Part shown: positions 51,191-61,700 of the stretch, one piece after another
How positions within the stretch are numbered: the first letter of the stretch is position 1
Layout of the letters: each line of letters starts with the position of its first letter
Assembly (NCBI RefSeq): GCF_015350975.1
Contig: NZ_JADKRX010000002.1
Coordinates: forward strand, 1 to 64,000
Direction of reading: 5' to 3'
Length of the DNA: 64,000 bases
Origin: Curtobacterium sp. VKM Ac-1395
GTDB lineage: Bacteria; Actinomycetota; Actinomycetes; Actinomycetales; Microbacteriaceae
Notes under the pieces: model-generated
What the model was told of the DNA's origin: nothing
Database searches by the model: none
What the model saw: the letters and a program-made list of their open reading frames with translations, nothing else
Translations under genes and position numbers: made by a program

Positions 51191-52228
51191 GTGGACGAGA
51201 CGGACGAGTCGAGCGGACCCGTGGACCCCTGGACCGGACCGACCGTGGGGGAGCTGGGCGAACTCGTCGTGCTCGATCGGGTGGTCTCCCGGCTGCCGAC
51301 GGGCTCGCCGCTGGTGGGCCCCGGGGACGACTGCGCGGTGGTGGCCGCGCCGGACGGACGCTTCGTCGTCACGACGGACCTCATGGTGCACGGGCCGGAC
51401 TTCCGGTGGGCGTGGTCCTCGCCCGAGGACGTCGGCTGGAAGGCCGCCGCCACGAACCTCTCCGACGTCGCCGCGATGGGCGCCGTGCCGTCCGGGCTCG
51501 TCGTCGCGCTGGCTGCGCCGCAGGACACCCCCGTGGCGGTGCTCGAGGGCATCGCGGACGGCTTCCGGCTGGCGGTCGCGGCACTCGCGCCCGGCTGTGG
51601 TGTCGTGGGCGGGGACCTGTCGACCTCGTCGGCGTTCACGGTCGCGGTGACGGCGTTCGGCGACCTCGAGGGCCGGGCTCCGGTGCTCCGGTCGGGCGCC
51701 CGGGTCGGGGACGTCGTGGCGGTGTCCGGGGAGCTCGGCGCCGCGGCCCGGGGACTCGGGCGGCTGTTCCGCGACGGCGTCGACGTGCACGGGGAACCCT
51801 CGGCCGCAGCGGTACGGGCGTCGGGACTGGACACCGACCCGGACGTCGGACGGCAGCGTCGCCCGGTGCCGCCGATCGCTGACGGTCCCGCCGCCGGTGT
51901 CGCCGGAGCCACGGCGATGCTCGACCTGTCGGACGGGCTCGCGATCGACGCCGGGCGGCTCGCGCGGGCGAGTCGGGTGACGCTCGAGCTCGACGCCGGT
52001 GCCGGTGCCGCTGCTGGTGTCGATGTCGTCTCGGACGAGATCGCACTGCACGGGGGCGAGGACCACGGCCTGCTCGCGACCTTCCCCGCGGACGTCGCAC
52101 TGCCCGGGGGCTTCCGGCGCATCGGCGTGGTGGTCCCGCGTGGCGAGGCAGATCTGCTGCGCGCGGGCGAGCCGGTGCCGACCACGGGGTGGGACCCCTA
52201 CGCGGACTGGGACGGCGTCGCGGGCTGA
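51191..52228 (+). CDS. thiL: Thiamine-monophosphate kinase
   Basis: 345-aa ATP-dependent kinase that makes thiamine diphosphate from thiamine monophosphate. VGPGDDCAVV near residue 43 and TTDLMVHGPDF near 62 are metal/substrate motifs; GWKAAATNLSDVAAMGAVP near 83 is the ThiL/PurM-type signature; LDLSDGLAIDAGRLAR and LHGGEDHGLLATF occur in the C-terminal half. GTG 51191 lies 6 nt after TACCGT (51179-51184), so transcription probably starts at the start codon. The frame extends upstream without further conserved residues. Confidence 0.95.
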   Translation: MDETDESSGPVDPWTGPTVGELGELVVLDRVVSRLPTGSPLVGPGDDCAVVAAPDGRFVVTTDLMVHGPDFRWAWSSPEDVGWKAAATNLSDVAAMGAVPSGLVVALAAPQDTPVAVLEGIADGFRLAVAALAPGCGVVGGDLSTSSAFTVAVTAFGDLEGRAPVLRSGARVGDVVAVSGELGAAARGLGRLFRDGVDVHGEPSAAAVRASGLDTDPDVGRQRRPVPPIADGPAAGVAGATAMLDLSDGLAIDAGRLARASRVTLELDAGAGAAAGVDVVSDEIALHGGEDHGLLATFPADVALPGGFRRIGVVVPRGEADLLRAGEPVPTTGWDPYADWDGVAG

Positions 52229-52303
52229 GGTGGTGCGGCGTCGTGCGGCGTGGTGTCGTTCCGGGTCGGGCGCCGCGGGCACGGGCGTGCGCTGGGGCGG
52301 TGC

Positions 52304-52341
52304 GCGACAACGTCGAGGTCGTACGACAGCGATGGTGTCGT
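52304..52341. repeat. Solo 38-bp nested-palindrome repeat
   Basis: Same structure and length as the units at 20689-21074: gcgacaacgt...gtcgtacgac...gatggtgtcgt. It lies between the convergent thiL and rsmD genes, flanked by two copies of gttccgggtcgg. Confidence 0.85.
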
Positions 52342-52368
52342 TCCGGGTCGGTCGCAGCCCGTCGCGGA

Positions 52369-52932
52369 TCAGGCCGCTGCGACCACTGCCTCCCACGCGA
52401 CGGTCTCGCCGTAGCTGCGCTTGCTGAAGGGTTCGAGCCCCGCGGGCCAGCTCGGCTCGGGGGAGCGCTTGCTCCGCTCCACGACGACCACGGCGTCCGC
52501 GGTCAGCCGCGGCACCAGGGCCTCGAGCACCTCGGCGATCTCGTGCTCGGTGACCTCGTACGGCGGGTCGATGAAGACCAGGTCGAACGTCCGGACGGTC
52601 CCGCGCAGGAACCCGAGCGCGGGCTGCGCGTGCACGTCGATGCGGACACCGGGCACCCGCTGCTTCACGATCCGCGCGTTCTCGCGACAGGCCGTGGCCG
52701 CGGCGGCCGCGCGGTCGACCAGGACGACCTCCACCGCGCCGCGCGACGCGGCTTCGAGCCCCAGGGCGCCGGTGCCCGCGTACAGGTCGGCCACCGCGGT
52801 GTCGTCGACGAGCCCGCGGGACTCCAGCGAGGAGAACAGCGCCTCGCGCACGCGGTCGCTCGTCGGGCGGGTACCCGACTTCGGCACCCGGAGCGTCGTG
52901 GAGCCGGCGGCGCCGGCGATGATGCGGGTCAT
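52369..52932 (-). CDS. rsmD: 16S rRNA (guanine(966)-N(2))-methyltransferase
   Basis: 187 aa. Begins MTRIIAGAAGSTTLRVP, then RPTSDRVREALFSSL, SAM-binding ADLYAGTGALGLEAASRG near residue 48 and the catalytic FIDPPYE near 114, all diagnostic of RsmD. It methylates G966 of 16S rRNA on the small subunit. ATG 52932 lies 6 nt after TACGGT on its strand, so it is probably leaderless. It is divergent from recG, whose promoter lies beside it. Confidence 0.95.
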   Translation of the reverse strand: MTRIIAGAAGSTTLRVPKSGTRPTSDRVREALFSSLESRGLVDDTAVADLYAGTGALGLEAASRGAVEVVLVDRAAAAATACRENARIVKQRVPGVRIDVHAQPALGFLRGTVRTFDLVFIDPPYEVTEHEIAEVLEALVPRLTADAVVVVERSKRSPEPSWPAGLEPFSKRSYGETVAWEAVVAAA

Positions 52933-53029
52933 GCAGCAACCGTAGCGGCCGCCCGCGGGCCCGCAGCGGTTGTCCACAGGCCGGATCGGAGGCTCGGTGC
53001 ACGTCGGCCGTCCCGGGTACCGTTGCCGT

Positions 53030-55345
53030 GTGGTCACCTCACGAGCCGCTGCACGCACGAGCGCGTCGTCCGCCGCCGCCCCCGGTGCGGCGGATGCGTC
53101 CGCAGCTGACGGGTCCGCAGCCGACGCCTCCGCGGCGACGGACCTGCCCGCGGGCACCGCATGGGCGCCGGCGCCGCTTGACACCCGCCTGGCGAACGTG
53201 CTCGGCGGCCGCACCGCCAAGGCCGTCGAGAAGGCGTTCGGGCACCGCACGGTGGGCGACTTCCTCGAGCACGCGCCGCGTCGGTACGCCGAGCGCGGGG
53301 CCCTCACGGCGCTGGACTCGCTCGCGATCGGGGAGGCCGTCACCATCGTCGCCGAGGTCGTCGACGTCCGGGAACGCACGATGCGCCAGCGTCGTGGCTC
53401 CATCCTCGAAGCCAAGATCGGCGACGGCAAGGGCCTGCTCACGCTGACGTTCTTCAACCAGGGCTGGCGGACCAAGGACCTCGTGGTCGGTGCCCGCGGG
53501 ATCTTCGCGGGCAAGGTCGGTGACTACCGCGGCGCTCGACAGCTGGCCCACCCGGACTACGAGCTGTTCGACGCCGACGACCCCCGCGCCTCGGCGGACC
53601 CCGAGTCCGACGAGGCGATCCGCTTCTCCCGCCAGCCGATCCCGATCTACCCGGCCACCGCGTCCCTGTCGTCATGGCAGATCGCCAAGGCCATGGCCGT
53701 GGTGCTCGACACGCTGCCGGAGATCGCCGACCCGGTGCCCGCATCGGTGCGGGCTCGACTCGACCTGGTGCCGTTCCGCCGTGCCCTCGAGCTGCTGCAC
53801 CGCCCCGAGAAGGTCGCCGACTTCAAGCGGGCCCAGGACGCCCTCCGGTACCGCGAGGCCTTCGTGCTGCAGACCGCCCTGGTCCAGCGCCGCATCGCCG
53901 CCCGCGCGACCGCCTCGACCCCGCGCACGGCGGCCCCGGGCGGGGTCCTCGAGCGCTTCGACGCCACGCTCCCCTTCACCCTGACCGAGGACCAGCGCTC
54001 CGTGGGCGACGAGATCGCGCACGACCTTGCCGGGGACTGGCCGATGCACCGGCTCGTGCAGGGGGAAGTCGGCTCCGGCAAGACCCTCGTGGCGATCCGC
54101 GCGATGCTCACCGTCGCGGAGTCCGGCGGGCAGTCCGCGCTCATCGCCCCGACGGAGGTGCTCGCCGCCCAGCACCTGCGGTCCATCGTCAAGTTCCTCG
54201 GCCCCGACCTCGCCGCGGAGCTGCGCCCGGTGATCCTGACCGGGTCGCAGTCGACGGACGAACGCCGCCGCTCGCTCCTCGCAGCGGCCTCGGGCGGGTC
54301 GCGGTTGGTCGTCGGCACGCACGCGCTCCTCGGCGACCGTGTGGACTTCGCCGAGCTCGGCCTCGTCGTCGTCGACGAGCAGCACCGGTTCGGCGTCGAG
54401 CAGCGCGAGGCACTCCGGACGAAGGGCCAGGCCCCGCCGCACGTGCTCGTGCTCACGGCGACGCCGATCCCGCGCACCGTGGCGATGACGGTGTTCGGCG
54501 ACCTCGACGTCTCCACCATCGCGGGCATGCCGTCCGGCCGTGCCGGCGTCGAGACATTCACGGTGGGCCTCGCCGAGCACCCGGGCTGGGAGTCGCGCAT
54601 CTGGACCCGGATGGCCGAGGAGCTCGCATCCGGCCGCCAGGCCTTCGTGGTGTGCCCGGCGATCGACGACGCCCACGCCGAGGACGACGGCGAGCCCGAC
54701 CCGGAGACGGACGAGGACACCCCGAAGCGCACGCCGGCGACGGTGCTGGCGACGGCGGAGCGCATGCGCACGATGCCGGTCCTGCAGGGCCGGCGGATCG
54801 AGGTCCTGCACGGCCGGATGTCCGGCGACGAGAAGGACCGCGTGATGACCGCGTTCGCCGCCGGGGACGTCGACGTCCTCGTCGCGACGACCGTGATCGA
54901 GGTCGGGGTGGACGTGCCGAACGCCTCGATGATGGCGATCCTCGACGCCGACCGCTTCGGGGTGTCGCAGCTGCACCAGCTCCGCGGACGCATCGGCCGT
55001 GGCCAGTACCCGGGCGTGTGTCTGCTCGTGACCGCCGCCGAGGACGAGACGACCTCCCGCGAACGCGTCGACGCCGTGGCGGCCACGGACGACGGCTTCG
55101 AGCTGGCCCGGGTCGACCTCGAGCTCCGGCGCGAGGGCGACGTGCTCGGCGAACGACAGTCCGGCGGGCGCTCGTCGCTCAACCTCCTGCGGGTGGTGCG
55201 GGACGCCGACGTCATCGTCGATGCGCGAGAAGAGGCCGAGCGCCTGCTCGAGCGCGACCCCGACCTCGCCGACCAGCCCGAGCTGCGCGACGCCCTGGCC
55301 CGGCGGCTGGACGAGTCCGACGCGGCGTTCCTCGGCAAGAACTGA
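53030..55345 (+). CDS. recG: ATP-dependent DNA helicase RecG
   Basis: 771-aa superfamily 2 branch-migration helicase acting on stalled forks and recombination intermediates. The N-terminal wedge/OB part includes GDFLEHAPRRYAERG and FNQGWRTKDLVVG. Helicase motifs: Walker A QGEVGSGKTLVA near residue 345, DEQH in VVDEQHRFGV near 450, LTATPIPRT, and HQLRGRIGRGQYPG near 650. An Ala/Ser/Asp-rich N-terminal leader (about 1-45) with repeated SAAD-like units lengthens it. GTG 53030 follows TACCGT by 6 nt, so the mRNA is probably leaderless. Confidence 0.95.
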   Translation: MVTSRAAARTSASSAAAPGAADASAADGSAADASAATDLPAGTAWAPAPLDTRLANVLGGRTAKAVEKAFGHRTVGDFLEHAPRRYAERGALTALDSLAIGEAVTIVAEVVDVRERTMRQRRGSILEAKIGDGKGLLTLTFFNQGWRTKDLVVGARGIFAGKVGDYRGARQLAHPDYELFDADDPRASADPESDEAIRFSRQPIPIYPATASLSSWQIAKAMAVVLDTLPEIADPVPASVRARLDLVPFRRALELLHRPEKVADFKRAQDALRYREAFVLQTALVQRRIAARATASTPRTAAPGGVLERFDATLPFTLTEDQRSVGDEIAHDLAGDWPMHRLVQGEVGSGKTLVAIRAMLTVAESGGQSALIAPTEVLAAQHLRSIVKFLGPDLAAELRPVILTGSQSTDERRRSLLAAASGGSRLVVGTHALLGDRVDFAELGLVVVDEQHRFGVEQREALRTKGQAPPHVLVLTATPIPRTVAMTVFGDLDVSTIAGMPSGRAGVETFTVGLAEHPGWESRIWTRMAEELASGRQAFVVCPAIDDAHAEDDGEPDPETDEDTPKRTPATVLATAERMRTMPVLQGRRIEVLHGRMSGDEKDRVMTAFAAGDVDVLVATTVIEVGVDVPNASMMAILDADRFGVSQLHQLRGRIGRGQYPGVCLLVTAAEDETTSRERVDAVAATDDGFELARVDLELRREGDVLGERQSGGRSSLNLLRVVRDADVIVDAREEAERLLERDPDLADQPELRDALARRLDESDAAFLGKN

Positions 55346-55423
55346 CCCGGGCTCCACGACCCGAACGCGCCCCGAACGCGCCCGGAACGCGCCCCGACGG
55401 GCACCGCCGGTATCGTCGACGAC

Positions 55424-55915
55424 ATGACGCAGATCGCGGTGGTCCCCGGCTCCTTCGACCCCGTGACCCTCGGGCACCTCGACGTGATCGGGCGTGCGGC
55501 GGGGCTGTTCGAAGAGGTCCACGTCCTCGTGGTCCACAACTTGGCGAAGTCGACGGCGATGTTCGACGCCGTCGACCGGGTCCGGCTCATCGAGGAGTCC
55601 CTCGCCGAGGTCGGTGCGCCGAGCAACATCCGGGTCGGGGAGTGGACCGCCGGGCTGCTCGTCGACTACTGCCGCCAGGTCGGAGCGACGGTCCTGGTGA
55701 AGGGCGTGCGTTCCGGGGAGGACGTCGCCTACGAGACCCCGATGGCGATCATGAACCGGCACCTCGCGGACGTCGAGACGGTGTTCCTGCTGCCGGAGGC
55801 CTCGCGGGCACACGTCTCCAGCTCGCTCATCCGTCAGGTCGCCACGCTCGGCGGTGACGTGACGCCGTACGTGCCCACCGTGGTGGAGCGTGCGCTGCAC
55901 GACCGCCTGCGCTGA
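55424..55915 (+). CDS. coaD: Phosphopantetheine adenylyltransferase
   Basis: 163-aa nucleotidyltransferase that makes dephospho-CoA. Signature [16 protein letters not shown] at the N-terminus (TxGH-type motif) and [21 protein letters not shown] near residue 130 for ATP binding. ATG 55424 lies 7 nt after TATCGT (55411-55416), predicting a leaderless transcript. Three tandem gaacgcgcc-like units (about 55361-55392) lie just upstream. Confidence 0.96.
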   Translation: MTQIAVVPGSFDPVTLGHLDVIGRAAGLFEEVHVLVVHNLAKSTAMFDAVDRVRLIEESLAEVGAPSNIRVGEWTAGLLVDYCRQVGATVLVKGVRSGEDVAYETPMAIMNRHLADVETVFLLPEASRAHVSSSLIRQVATLGGDVTPYVPTVVERALHDRLR

Positions 55916-56001
55916 TCCCCGCGACGCCAGCAACACGCCACGCCCCGACACGGCACGCCGCTCCTCGACGTGGGAGCGGTCCCGCGCTAGGATGGTCGAT
56001 C

Positions 56002-56601
56002 GTGTCTTCCCCCGTGAACAGCCCCTACGCCCTGCGCGTGCGTGACCTCGCGCACCGACCGGGCGAGATGCGCGAGCACACGCTCGACCTCGTCGTTCCG
56101 GAAGGCCTCGGAGCCGGCGTCGTCGCCGTCCGTCAGGGCGACGAGATGCACATCGAGCTCCGCCTCGAAGGCCTCCACGAGGGCGTGCTCGTATCCGGGC
56201 ACGCGTCAGCCGAGGCCACCGGACAGTGCTCGCGCTGCCTCATCGACATCTCCGAACCCGTCGAGGTCGATTTCGCCGAGCTGTTCGCGTATGATCCCTC
56301 GGAGGATTTCGACTTCCATGTTCACGAAGACCACGTGGATTGTGAACCGGTCGTTCGAGACGCAGTGGTGCTGTCACTGCCGTTCCAGCCGGTCTGCCGA
56401 CCGGACTGCCCAGGCCTCGACCCGGTGACGGGCGAACGTCTGGCAGACCTCGGTGACCGTCCCGCTTCCGGGCCCACGGATCCCCGTTGGGCCGCGCTGG
56501 ACGGGCTCCGGTTCGACGACAGCAGCACGACGCACAGCACCACCACCGCCCCCGATGCCACCGATGGCGCGGCGCGGACCGAAGCCGACTCGGCTGAGTG
56601 A
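56002..56601 (+). CDS. DUF177 (YceD-like) protein
   Basis: 199 aa. YceD/DUF177 landmarks: GVVAVRQGDEMHIELRLEG-like beta segments, CSRCLIDISEPVEVDFAELF near residue 76 with C-x-x-C, and VCRPDCPGLDP near 132 with a further Cys pair. It is next to rpmF, as in most bacteria, and is thought to take part in ribosome or rRNA maturation. The C-terminal about 45 residues are a Ser/Thr-rich extension. GTG 56002 follows TAGGAT by 8 nt (leaderless). Confidence 0.9.
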   Translation: MSSPVNSPYALRVRDLAHRPGEMREHTLDLVVPEGLGAGVVAVRQGDEMHIELRLEGLHEGVLVSGHASAEATGQCSRCLIDISEPVEVDFAELFAYDPSEDFDFHVHEDHVDCEPVVRDAVVLSLPFQPVCRPDCPGLDPVTGERLADLGDRPASGPTDPRWAALDGLRFDDSSTTHSTTTAPDATDGAARTEADSAE

Positions 56602-56647
56602 CCGCACCCCCACCGACTGACCACCGACCAACCGAAAGAGAACCACC

Positions 56648-56851
56648 ATGGCCGTTCCGAAGCGCAAGCAGTCACGTTCCAACACGCACGCCCGTCGTTC
56701 GCAGTGGAAGGCCGCACCGGTCCAGCTCGTGAAGACGATCGAGAACGGTCAGGTCACCTACAGCCTCCCGCACCGCGCGAAGGTCGTCGAGGACTCGGCC
56801 GGCACGCCCCTGTACATGGAGTACAAGGGCCGCAAGGTCGCCGACGTCTGA
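56648..56851 (+). CDS. rpmF: 50S ribosomal protein L32
   Basis: 67 aa beginning [20 protein letters not shown], the conserved L32 start. It has no Cys, so it is the zinc-independent form lacking the C-x2-C pairs seen in other L32 proteins. A purine-rich site (gaaagaga) precedes ATG 56648. It is 46 nt downstream of the DUF177 gene and probably co-transcribed with it and rnc. Confidence 0.96.
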   Translation: MAVPKRKQSRSNTHARRSQWKAAPVQLVKTIENGQVTYSLPHRAKVVEDSAGTPLYMEYKGRKVADV

Positions 56852-56865
56852 TCCGGACTGAACGC

Positions 56866-57639
56866 ATGACAGCGACGTCCGGCTCCGCGGGGTCCAACCC
56901 GGTGGGGTCGGACGTCGTTCGTCTGCGTGCACTCCTCGGGGTGGACGTCGACCTCGACCTGCTCGAGCTCGCCCTCACCCACCGCTCGTACGCGTACGAG
57001 CACGGCGGCATCCGACACAACGAGCGCCTCGAGTTCCTCGGCGACTCGATCCTCGGGCAGGCCGTCACCGTCAAGCTCTTCCGTGACTTCCCCGACCTCG
57101 ACGAAGGCGACCTGGCCAAGCGCCGGGCCAGTCTGGTGTCGACGGTCGCCCTCGCGGAGATCGCCCGTCTGAACGGACTCGGCGCCTGGCTCCGGCTCGG
57201 CAAGGGTGAAGAGCAGACCGGCGGCCGCGACAAGTCCTCGATCCTCGCGGACACCGTCGAGGCCATCATCGGCGCGACGTACCTCTCGGCCGGACCGGAC
57301 CCCGCGACCGCGCTGGTGCTGCGACTCGTCGACCCGCTGCTCATCGACCCGGACCGCTTCGGCGCCGCGATGGACCCGAAGACCAGCCTGCAGGAGCTCG
57401 CCGCGTCCCTGACGCTCGGCAACCCGGCGTACCGGGTCACCGAAGAGGGCCCCGACCACGACAAGACCTTCCACGCGACGGTCGTGCTGCAGGGCGAGGA
57501 CGTCGCCACCGGTTCGGGCTCGAGCAAGAAGGCGGCCGAGATGTCCGCTGCCCTCGAAGCCTGGACGCGCCTGTCCGGCCGGGCCGACGAGACGGCCGAC
57601 CCGACGTCGACGTCGACGACGAGCGCCCCCGGAGCCTGA
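56866..57639 (+). CDS. rnc: Ribonuclease III
   Basis: 257-aa double-strand-specific RNase that processes rRNA precursors. The catalytic signature is NERLEFLGDSILGQ near residue 45, with the second acidic site in DTVEAIIGATYL near 128. The C-terminal dsRNA-binding domain begins DPKTSLQELAASL near 168 and ends GSGSSKKAAEMSAAL. A short Thr/Ser tail follows. ATG 56866 starts 14 nt after rpmF. Confidence 0.96.
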   Translation: MTATSGSAGSNPVGSDVVRLRALLGVDVDLDLLELALTHRSYAYEHGGIRHNERLEFLGDSILGQAVTVKLFRDFPDLDEGDLAKRRASLVSTVALAEIARLNGLGAWLRLGKGEEQTGGRDKSSILADTVEAIIGATYLSAGPDPATALVLRLVDPLLIDPDRFGAAMDPKTSLQELAASLTLGNPAYRVTEEGPDHDKTFHATVVLQGEDVATGSGSSKKAAEMSAALEAWTRLSGRADETADPTSTSTTSAPGA

Positions 57640-57643
57640 CCAG

Positions 57644-58669
57644 GTGCCGGAACTCCCCGAGGTCGAGGTCGTCCGCGCCGGCCTCGAACCCGCGGTCAGC
57701 GGTGCCCGGGTCCTCGCCGTCCACGTCCTCGACGAACGGGCACTCACCAGGCACGACGGCCCCGGCGAGGACTTCGCCCACCGGCTGACCGGACGGACCA
57801 TCGCCGCAGCTGTCCGGCGTGGCAAGTTCCTCTGGATGCCGCTCGAACCAGCACCGAACCCCGAAGCCGCCAGCACCGAGCACACCGAGCACGCCGAGCA
57901 CGCCGAGCACGCCGGGCACCCTGAGGCCCTCGTCGCCCACCTCGGCATGAGCGGCCAGATCCTCCTCGGCCGCGGTGACCGACCCGCGGCGAAGCACCGC
58001 CGCATCCTGCTCGAGGTCCAGCCCGCCGGCACCGACCGTGACGGCACGCAGGAACCCCCGGTCGAGCTCGAGTTTGTCGACCAGCGCACGTTCGGCTCGA
58101 TGGCGATCGACACGATGGTCCCGACGATCGACGGCGCCGCGGCCGGGTTCGCCGGGCACGTCGACGACGAGCACCCGGACGCGTCCTGGCGCCGGAGCAT
58201 CCCGAGCCAGGTGTCGCACATCGCCCGCGACCCGCTCGACCCCGCGTTCGACGACGACCGCTTCATCGCGATGGCCCGGAAGCGCGCCAGCGGCATCAAG
58301 CGCGTCCTGCTCGACCAGGGCGTCGTCAGCGGCATCGGGAACATCTACGCCGACGAGTCGCTGTGGGGCGCGAAGCTCCACTACGACCGCCCAGCGGAGC
58401 GCTTGACCCGGGCTGACCTGCGCCTGCTCCTCGCCGAGGTCCGCGCGGTCCTCGGCCGCGCGCTCGAGGACGGCGGCACGAGCTTCGACGCCCAGTACGT
58501 CAACATCAACGGGCAGTCCGGCTACTTCTCCCAGCGCCTCGCGGTCTACGGACAGCAGGGCAAGCCGTGCCCCCGCTGCGGCACCCCGATCGTGCGCGAG
58601 GCCTTCATGAACCGGTCCAGCCACCGTTGCCCCGTGTGCCAACCGCGTCCGCGGGCCACCAGGCGTTAG
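57644..58669 (+). CDS. mutM: Formamidopyrimidine-DNA glycosylase
   Basis: 341-aa base-excision enzyme for 8-oxoguanine. After the initiator, PELPEVEVV gives catalytic Pro2 and Glu3. GAKLHYDRPAE-like H2TH and RLAVYGQQGKPCPRCG lead into the C-terminal zinc finger (CPRCG near 314 and CPVCQ near 333). A Glu/His-rich insert (EHTEHAEHAEHAGH, about 81-94) is encoded by a 9-bp microsatellite at 57886-57918 and is not part of the usual fold. GTG 57644 starts 4 nt after rnc. Confidence 0.96.
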   Translation: MPELPEVEVVRAGLEPAVSGARVLAVHVLDERALTRHDGPGEDFAHRLTGRTIAAAVRRGKFLWMPLEPAPNPEAASTEHTEHAEHAEHAGHPEALVAHLGMSGQILLGRGDRPAAKHRRILLEVQPAGTDRDGTQEPPVELEFVDQRTFGSMAIDTMVPTIDGAAAGFAGHVDDEHPDASWRRSIPSQVSHIARDPLDPAFDDDRFIAMARKRASGIKRVLLDQGVVSGIGNIYADESLWGAKLHYDRPAERLTRADLRLLLAEVRAVLGRALEDGGTSFDAQYVNINGQSGYFSQRLAVYGQQGKPCPRCGTPIVREAFMNRSSHRCPVCQPRPRATRR

Positions 58670-58700
58670 CCTTCCGGCAACGAGGGAGCCCGGAGACCGC

Positions 58701-61700
58701 ATGTACTTGAAGAGCCTGACCATCAAGGGGTTCAAGTCCTTCGCGCAGCCGACGACGTTCGCGTTCGAGCCCGGCGTCACGTGCATCGTCGGGCCGAACG
58801 GCTCGGGCAAGTCCAACGTCGTCGACGCCCTCGCCTGGGTGATGGGGGAGCAGGGGGCGAAGACCCTCCGCGGCGGCACCATGGAGGACGTCATCTTCGC
58901 CGGCACCTCGAGCCGCGGACCGCTCGGCCGCGCGCAGGTGCTGCTCACCATCGACAACGCCGACGGTGTGCTGCCGATCGACTACACCGAGGTCACGATC
59001 GCCCGCACGCTGTTCCGCAACGGCGGCAGCGAGTACGCCATCAACGGCGAGAACTGCCGGCTCCTCGACGTCCAGGAGCTCCTCAGCGACACCGGCCTCG
59101 GCCGCGAGATGCACGTGATCGTCGGGCAGGGCCAGCTCGACAAGGTCCTGCGCGCCACCCCGGAGGACCGGCGCGGCTTCATCGAGGAGGCCGCCGGGAT
59201 CCTCAAGCACCGTCGCCGCAAGGAGAAGACCCTCCGCAAGCTCGCCGCGATGCAGACGAACCTGACGCGCCTGTCCGACCTGGCGGGGGAGATCCGTCGC
59301 CAGCTGAAGCCCCTGGGCCGCCAGGCGGAGGTCGCCCGCAAGGCCCAGTCCGTCGCCGCCGTCGCCCGGGACGCCAAGGCCCGCATCCTCGCGGACGACG
59401 TCGTGCGGCTGCGCCGTGAGCTGCACGAGCACCAGGAGGTCGAGGCCGGCCGGAAGTCCGAGCGGATCGTCCTGTCCGAACGCCTCGACCAGACCCGCAC
59501 GCGCCAGCAGCAGGTCGAGCAGAGCATGGTCGGCGACGACGTGGACCGCGCCCGCACGGTCGTGCACCGGCTGGAGAGCGTGCAGGAGCGACTCCGCGGC
59601 CTGTCGAGCCTGGCGAACCAGCGCCTGATGCTCCTCGCGCAGCAGGCGGACACGCCGCAGCAGGGCCCGACGATCACGCCGGAACAGGTCGACGGGGTCC
59701 GCGCCGAGGCCACCCGGCTCGACGCCCAGGCAGCGGAGATGGCCGGCGGGATGGTCGCGACCGCCGAGACCGTCCGTGCCGCCAGGTCCACCCTCGACGC
59801 CCTCGACGAGCGGATCGCCGCGCAGGCGGCCCTCGTCACCCAGCACGACCTCGCCGCGCAGCGCCTCACGAGCGCCGTCGACGTCGCGCGGTCGAAGCGC
59901 GGGTCCGTCGTCGCCGACCGCGAGCGCCGTGAGCGTGCCCTCGCCGAGGCCGCCGAGCGCGCCCGCACCGCCGAGGCCGCGTTGGCCGAGGTCGGCACGG
60001 ACCCGTCGGCCGACGCCGACCCCGACGCCCTCCAGACCGCGCTCGAGACCGCCAGGGCCGGTCTCGAGCAGGCGCAGACCGAGCGCGATGTCCTCCGTGA
60101 CCGCCTGCACGGCCTCGAACGTGAACGCGACGCGCTCGACGCACGCGTCGTCGCCCTCGCCATGTCGATCGACGTCCGCGACGGCTCGCAGGCCCTCATC
60201 GACGCCGGTCGCGCCGGCATCGTCGGCCGCCTGGCCGACCGCCTCCACGTCACACCCGGCCACGAGGGCGCGATCGCTGCCGCCCTCGACGGCCTCGCCG
60301 ACGCGGTCCTCGCGGAGGACCGCTCCGCCGCGCTCGACGCCGTCACCCACGCCAGGTCCGAGGACATCGGCCGCATCGACGTCGTCGTCGCCGACGCAGC
60401 CGGCACACGCTCCGCCGGCCCGGTCCCCGACGGCGTCCGTCCGGCCCTCGACCTCGTCACCGGCCCGCCCGCCCTCGCCGCGATCCTGGCCGACACGTTG
60501 GTCGTGGTGTCCGACGACGTCGACCTGGAGGCCGTGCTCACCGCCGCCCCGCAGGCCACGGTCGTGACACGGTCGGGTGACCTGGTCCGCGCGGTCCGTG
60601 TCACGGGTGGCGGTGCCCGCACCACGTCCCGCATCGAGCTCGCGGCCGAACGCGACGACGCCGTGGTCCGACGTGACGCGGTCGCGACCGACGCCGAGGA
60701 CGCGGCCACGAGCCTCCAGGCCGCGCGCAGCGCCGTCGACGACGCGCGCCGCCAGCTGGACGACGCGGACCGGGCGAGCCGTGCGCACGCCGCCGCGGTG
60801 GCCGAGTACGACCGCACCAGTGCGTCGGTCCGGGCACGCGCGGAGAACGCCGCTGCCGAGGTCGAGCGCCTCCGGGCGGCTCTGGGGGAGACGGACGGGG
60901 CGGTGGCGGCAGCGGAGCAGGCCCTCGCCTACGCCGACCGCGCGCAGCAGGAGCACGCTGCGCAGCCGCGACCGCGCGTCGACGCCTCGGGGCGGCAGGG
61001 GCTGCTCGACGCGCTCGAGGCCGCTCGTGCGGCGGAGATCGAACAGCGCATCCAGGTCGAGACCGTGCGCGAGCGCGCCCGTTCCGAGCGGACGCGCGCC
61101 GACCAGCTCGACCGGCAGCTCGCGTCCGAGCGGGCCGCCGCCGCCGAGGCCGCACGGCTCGCCGTGATCCGGCGCGGGCAGATGGCCACCGCCGAGCGCG
61201 TGCTCGCCGACCTGCCCGAGGTGCTCGGCGCCGTGGACCGCTCGCTCGCCGAGGCCCGGGTGCGCCTGGCGACCGAGGAGTCGGAGCGGGCGAAGCGGAA
61301 CACCGAGCTGCAGACGATCCGCACCGAGGAACGCGAGCTCCGCGACCGGCTGCAGCGGATCACCGACGGGGTGCACTCGCTCGAGATGGAGATCTACGAG
61401 AAGAAGCTGCACGTCTCGGGCGTGGTGGACCGGGCGCTCAGCGAACTCGGTCTGGTGGAGTCCGTCCTCGTGGCTGAGTACGGGCCGCACGTGCCGGTGC
61501 CCGTCGACGTGCTCATCGACCCCCGGGTGCTCGCGCGACGGCACCGGGACGCCGAACGGGCGGCAGCGGCTGCGGCCGGCGACGGCGACGTGGCGGACAG
61601 CGACGACGCGGACAGCACCGACACGGCCGGTACCGACGCGGACAGCACCGACACGCAGACCGACGAAGACACCGACGGGCTCCTGTCCGCCGAGTCCACG

